Assembly: GCA_003993805.1 (NCBI GenBank)
Contig: RSEF01000002.1
Span: forward strand, 76,991,772-77,055,771
Source: Himantopus leucocephalus
Taxonomy: Eukaryota > Chordata > Aves > Charadriiformes > Recurvirostridae
Direction: 5' to 3'
DNA: 64,000 bases
In this document: positions 58,807 through 64,000 of the stretch, piece by piece
Layout of the letters: every line of letters starts with the position of its first letter
How positions within the stretch are numbered: position 1 is the stretch's first letter
Made by a program: the position numbers and the translations under genes
Notes under the pieces: model-generated
The model's database searches: none
Told to the model about the DNA's origin: nothing
The model's input: only the letters and a program-made list of their open reading frames with translations

Positions 58807-59982
58807 AGGGGGGGAAAAGCATCTATAGGAAATAAAGGCAACACATCAAGGATTACTTCAGTTGAGTTCTGCCCCTGACAGACAAAGGAGGCATGCAAAT
58901 ATCGCTCAGAATGACAAAATACATGGGAAATTTGTGGCTTATTTGTCTAATGGAGCAGGGACAGTGTAAAAGGTTGGAGTACCAGAGGAGTTAAGGCACC
59001 CCAGAACTGCTTATATCTTAGAAAACATAACATTTAAATCATCCAAGGAAGTTACTAGTTCAGGTTCTGACAGCAAAATACAGTCACAACTGACAACTGA
59101 TGACTTGAGACATCGGGAGTTCTAGCAGTGAACCAGGACAGCTGTAATTTTAAGCCTTGGATTGAAAAGGTTTGATATCTTTACTAATAGGAGTCTGTAT
59201 TAACTTCAAATTGACTGTAAACTCTTTACTGTCTTCACCAGAAAGGGCCAGGCAAACATTTTGAAGAAAGTACAATTATATTTATTTTTTTCCCAGCTAC
59301 CAAATATATGATCTGCAAGACAAATTTAAGTGAGGCTGATGGTGTAGGCATAGGCATTTCAGCTTTTGGGGAAAGTCTAGGATAACAAACTAAATTTGGT
59401 TGGAGCCCATCTAATTTTAAAAGCTTTGTCTAGATGAAATACGGACCATGAAATATGTTCTTGCTGGAACAACCGCTCAGGATGTGACCCCATGGAGTGA
59501 GTGTAACAGTCTGTAGTTTGTGTTACAGCTATCAGGTTGCTGGGTTTTTAAGTGCTATTTCTCCACTGAAAAGAAATTGTGGCACCGAGAACTGTGCCTT
59601 AAAGGCTTGAGCTACACAGAGGCTCTGGGGCTGGGTTGAGACTCAGAAGCTGTTGTCAGTGTTAGGCACAGCCAGCACGCAGGAAAAGTAGTTCTTTTAT
59701 AAATGCCTTTAGAGCAGCGAGTGATTCCTAAGTCTATACTACTCCCTCTGAAGTTGTGCTTTATTATCCAACATGTGTGCATGAACAGTAAGCCCTGCAC
59801 AGGACTTTATTAATAACTTGTGCATCCACTTGCACTTAATGTGGTCTAAACTCATACTCACTGTTGGAATCACAAATGAATGAAAACCTTGAATATTAAG
59901 ATTATTACTACAGTCCTGGTCTATATTTTCTGTCCTCTACCCTGAAGGCCAAAGTCTAGTGATGAGATGATGCTGCTTTTCA
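58807..59982. other. Non-coding stretch, no pol found
   Basis: This is where reverse transcriptase of a Ty3/Gypsy element would lie. None of the six frames shows its motifs, such as the catalytic 'DD' block. The relic therefore seems cut off after the protease, by truncation or deletion. No gene or other repeat is recognised. Confidence 0.5.
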
Positions 59983-60075
59983 GGATCTCACTGCTGACCC
60001 ACAGCACGTCCTTGAGCAAGTCCCTTCACCTTTGATATACTTCAGGTTCAACATCAGGAAAACTGAGAAAATTCA
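59983..60075 (+). repeat. MIR-type SINE core
   Basis: 'ctcactgctgacccacagca', 'cgtccttgagcaagtccctt', 'cacctttgatatacttcagg' and later 'catcaggaaaactgag' match the conserved MIR core (CTGTGTGACCTTGGGCAAGTCACTTAACCTC followed by CTCAGTTTCC). The 'TTGAGCAAGTC-CTTCACCT' block is the strongest part. Old copy, moderate divergence. Confidence 0.6.
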
Positions 60076-62857
60076 CTGAGCTCCACAGAGATGCCACGTG
60101 AAGCTACTGATACCTGTCAATCACTGATTTTTCCAGGCGTGAAGTCCGTTATATGCAAAGAGTGGCTGACGACAAGTTTTGGATAAGGCTTTAGAAAAAA
60201 ACCTGTATTACTACTGACTGAGTAGTGAAATTAAAATTTTTAAAGCAGTTCTCTAGTGTGTCACTATTCTAAATTGGTAAGCCCGTAGAGGAGCAACTTA
60301 GGAATTTCTTCATACAACTTTCCCATTCAGAAAACACCCATTTGTCAAGAAGGAATACTTGTTTCTTTTTGCAGGAAACAATCACTTTAGATAAATTTCA
60401 CAATTTGAAAAATATTAATGAAAAAGGGTCCAGAGCAACAAAATATTTTGTTTCTATTTAAAAAAAAAAGTTTACACAGGTGCCAATTTTGGTTCAAAAG
60501 GACTTTTGCTTGACGAATCTTCCTAGCTACCCCGTAGTTATAGTGAAAAAGTAAGTCCACAGTCCAAGGGAAAAATTTCCAACTGATTGCAATTGGGATG
60601 AAAGCCACAATTTTGAAATTAAACTGTGGGAGAGGAAAGCTGTTTCTTGTCCAGTTCTACCCATGGTAATATCAGGCACAAGCTGCACAAGCACAGAAGC
60701 ACTGCTTTTGACTCTTAACCTGCTGTGGCCAGAAAGGGCAGGAGTATTCATATTGGGAAAATGAAGATGTGTATTGAGCACCTCTGGCATGGCACAGATA
60801 AGCCGGAGTAAGTGTTTTTTCTCATAAAGTTAAAGAATCTGCTTGTGAGGTAAGGAAAAAGAAGGAAAGCGCAAGATTTAGAAATCATGAACCCATAACT
60901 GCTTTCTGAATTGATTCCTTTTTTAAGAGTTTGAATGGGACAAAGGAAGGAAAGTTACATACTGCTGTGGGTAACAAAGCCAGCAGGAAATATGGCTTAG
61001 CAGTCAACAACTCACGCGATAAAGCTTACCCAAGCTCACACACAAGAACAATATTTATCTCCTTTTCCCACCACCACTATCAGAAAAATAAAGGGTCCTA
61101 TAAAGAGCGTCTACATGACCGAAGTGCTCAGGTAGGAAGGGATTAGAAAAAGTAAGGCAGGAAATAAAAATCCAAAGGAGCAAAGGCAAAGGAGAGTAGT
61201 AGCATGATTCAAGAAAAGAACAAAGCAAACTTGAGATGAAAAAGAAAGGGAGATCTACCTTGTGACAGTCAAATAGAGGGGGACACAAGCCTCAACATCA
61301 AAATCCGTGTTTCAGACACCTACACTGAACTACAGACTACAGGCTCCACTCAGCAGTTGTAAAGGCAGAGGTTAGGCTATATGCTTGGTGACTGAGTGCA
61401 GCATATCTGTGTCTAAGCCCAGGCAGCCTCTGAGCCCTCCGTCACCAAGAAGTCGCGCCTCTAAGGTAGTTGTGTGCTTCCAGATTTTGCTGTACTCTTA
61501 GTTAGATTTGTCTTTAGATGAGCTGTCTGCTCTCATTATATAGAAAATCTAATGCAGATGGACATTTCAAACAGCCGCGAAGTTTAAAAATATTTAGGGG
61601 CAGGGGTCTGATTTGGACCCATGTATATTAAATGAAGATGAGCCATGGGTTGCAGTGAAGGAGTGGCCTGCTTGAGTCTTCATTCGTATCACAGGTTGTC
61701 TAAAACCCCCATTACTCTTTTTCAAATAAAAAAAATCTGCTTATCATATTCCTATTGTGTCAGTTACTGTAGCTTTGCAATTATGTTTCAGTCTCTTTCT
61801 CTTTTAAAATTATTGTCCCTGCAATTTCTGGCTTTGACTGGATGAAGAAATGCTGAAATAGCATGAAAAATTACTTCTTTCAAAATGTCTCCAATCCAGC
61901 CAAAAGTTGTCTGTATGAGAAATCTTGCAAGAAGATCTGTTCTCATCCTATTTCCAGCTGGGCTACATCCAGTTCCAAAAGTACTTGTTGACGGTGTGAG
62001 AAAAGTGTCTGGATATGGACATTTATTTGATTTGAGACTCTGAATTTTGGATTGTGAATACAACCAGCACTAGAAACACCAGAGACGTGGGTTAAGAAGC
62101 CACACTGAGGACAATAACAGAAAAGAGAGGTGATCTGAGATGGCTTCCTCTCCTGAGGAAAGGCCATCCAGTCTCACCAGTCCTGCTGTTACTGCCATTA
62201 CTGGCAGTAACTTCACAGACGCTTCCCTGCCCTTCCCAGCCTTGTTCTTCCCTCACCTCTGTTCTTCTCTTGGCCATCAAAGGCAGCAGCTCATAACCCC
62301 AGCCTCCCCTACCACCTTTCTTGGTGTTTCACACACCTTTCTCTTTTCTTCATGTTTTGAAAGAAATAACTGTCAATGCGAGCACAGATCTCCTCCATAT
62401 TCCTCAGAACACCTCCGAAAGCTCTCCTCTGCCATCACACCTAGAAAAGCCTGAGAAGACGTTCCCGGGGTGCCGATGCACAGCCTAATGTACTGATCGG
62501 TGTAGTCATAGTGTTTTCCCATGTTCCCTCATCTCTCGGTAAGCACTTATTTGGCAAGCCTGAAGGAGGCTGTGTTTTCTTCCTCTGTTTATACAACACT
62601 GAGGTTCTTATCTGTGGCTAGGACTCCTTGATCCTATCATCACACAAATAACAACAGGTAATGATTTAAAAGAAAAGCCAAGCAAAACATAAGGCTTAGT
62701 TTTTTGAATTGCTTTCACGCAGTGTTGAAAAAGTCATTATTTGATAGTAGCAGAAGTGACTGAATCACATTATTTAAAAAAAAAAAATTGCTGTGTTGTT
62801 CCAGGGTTTTTGTCAACAATCATTGTCAGTTCTAATTCTCCAAACAGGCAAAAATCT
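60076..62857. other. Non-coding stretch, no gene recognised
   Basis: No coding, RNA or mobile-element signal could be supported on either strand. Frames up to 105 codons lack motifs. An A10 run is near 60459-60468. Confidence 0.5.
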
Positions 62858-62930
62858 GGGTGGAAATCCTGGCTCCACTGAAGCTAAGTGCCAGCTTTCC
62901 ATTGGCCTCAATGGGCCTGGAATTCACCCG
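62858..62930. repeat. Decayed inverted-repeat element, 'GGATTTCACC' type
   Basis: The left arm 'gggtggaaatcctggctcca' pairs imperfectly with the complement of the right arm 'aatgggcctggaattcaccc', around 'agctttccattggcctc'. This is the layout of a palindromic repeat common in turtles and crocodiles and present as decayed copies in birds (GGTGAAATCCTGGC-CCATTGAAGTCAATGG). It is the clearest of the inverted-repeat relics in the window. Confidence 0.55.
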
Positions 62931-64000
62931 GTCACAACCTAGAGGAAGAATATTTGTAGTAGCAAACCAAATAAATATATCCATGTTTTTCTATGAAAAG
63001 TCAATTTGAGACCCTTTTTTTCCTGGCAAGAACTACGCACAGTGATATAATGAGAGATACGGCAGTACTTGGAACAGGAAATGACTGCGGACACATTGTC
63101 AGGGCAGTATAATACTATGCCAATGGCTGTAACGGAGAAAACTCCTCAGAACTTGCTAAAATGCTCCAGGAAATAAAATAAAACAAAATAAAACACAAAG
63201 CCAGAAATAAAACAGAGTGCACAATGAAAATACCACAGTCAAAATTTCTGTGAGGTTGGGAGGAAACAAAGAGATGGCAAACTGTGTTGAAAGAAATAGT
63301 ATTGCATGTTGGTTGCCGATAAGGTGCCAGATGTTGCCCTTTGCAAGAGAGAGAAAGCATCTTGACAGAGATTTTCAAGAACTAGAGTAGCAACACAGCA
63401 GAGCACCTCAGGGAACAACAATCCTCTGAAATATCTCGATATGGAAATTGGGTATGGGGTGGAACAGCTTTGTTAGACATCCAAAGAGTGATTTTCCTAT
63501 ACTACGGAATTAATATTAGCTAAAGCACATGCTTGTGTAATCAACAGATCACATGAAACAGAAAAGAACTGTTTCGTGGATAATTACGCATGTGCTGTCT
63601 AAACAGGGGTAACCAATGCTTTAAGGCTAGGATGCCTATGCCAGAAATACTAGCAGCAGAACACAACTGTGAATCAAAGGACATAAAAGATGTTCTCCAC
63701 ATCAGATATCAATGATACTTTCAGATATTTAATAATTTTGCTTAAGGGAACAATTGTACATTACATTCAGTCAGAGCATTATACAGTGGTGGGTACAGTT
63801 AATCAGTAAAGTGAGGAATAGCCCAGAATCATGAAAAGTCTGTGTGCAAAACCAATGACTTGGTGCCTGCATGTGATTAGAGGCACACTGCTTGGATGCT
63901 TCTGCTAGAGACAAACCAGTTCACTATTTCTGGGGAGGCCACCGATCACTTTATTTCCTGCTAACTAGTCATTTCATTGAAACATTTCTCTCATTGTTTG
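62931..64000. other. Non-coding stretch, no gene recognised
   Basis: An AAATA/AAACA run lies at 63171-63195. The rest carries no recognised feature; the short frames on both strands have no family signature. Confidence 0.5.

Noticed and set aside
1..64000. CRISPR array, operon or other prokaryotic system
   Set aside because: No regularly spaced direct repeats, no ribosome-binding-site-led gene runs, and the repeat content is that of a vertebrate genome.

Overview
The window is animal genomic DNA without a recognisable protein-coding gene. CpG is depleted outside a few islands, long AT-rich stretches carry stop codons in all frames, and the only readable protein signals are broken retroelement remains. 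The repeat types point to a sauropsid, most likely a bird. They are a decayed CR1 3' tail ending in the octamer-like motif (52462-52516), old MIR/CORE-type tRNA-SINE remnants (7471-7534, 42118-42258, 59983-60075), and several strongly decayed inverted-repeat families of a style I recall from turtle, crocodile and bird DNA. The low density and heavy decay of these copies fit a bird better than a turtle or crocodile. The species cannot be named.

Layout. 1-10.9 kb: non-coding DNA with a 100-base gap (325-424), an old interspersed repeat (179-290), an assembly-type duplication around an N (4917-5141), a SINE remnant and two inverted-repeat relics (9969-10262). 10.9-11.46 kb: the one strong CpG island, a candidate transcription start or GC-rich exon with no recognised product. 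11.5-25.6 kb: AT-rich non-coding DNA with inverted-repeat relics. 25.68-26.16 kb: an isolated GC-rich patch. 26.36-28.38 kb: a badly broken non-LTR retrotransposon of RTE type on the + strand, with endonuclease then reverse transcriptase pieces in the right order. 28.4-57.8 kb: non-coding DNA with two more N-joined duplications (31947-32258, 49991-50054), a MIR-like SINE, CR1 tail and simple repeats. 57.9-58.8 kb: a second buried relic resembling gag, zinc-knuckle and protease of a Ty3/Gypsy LTR element. 58.8-64 kb: non-coding DNA with a MIR core and an inverted-repeat relic.

No operon-like or pathway relationship exists here. The most interesting content is the two retroelement fossils, which can be read only by following the reading frame across several frameshifts and stops. 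All family assignments come from reading translated motifs by eye and from memory of the families. No database search was possible.
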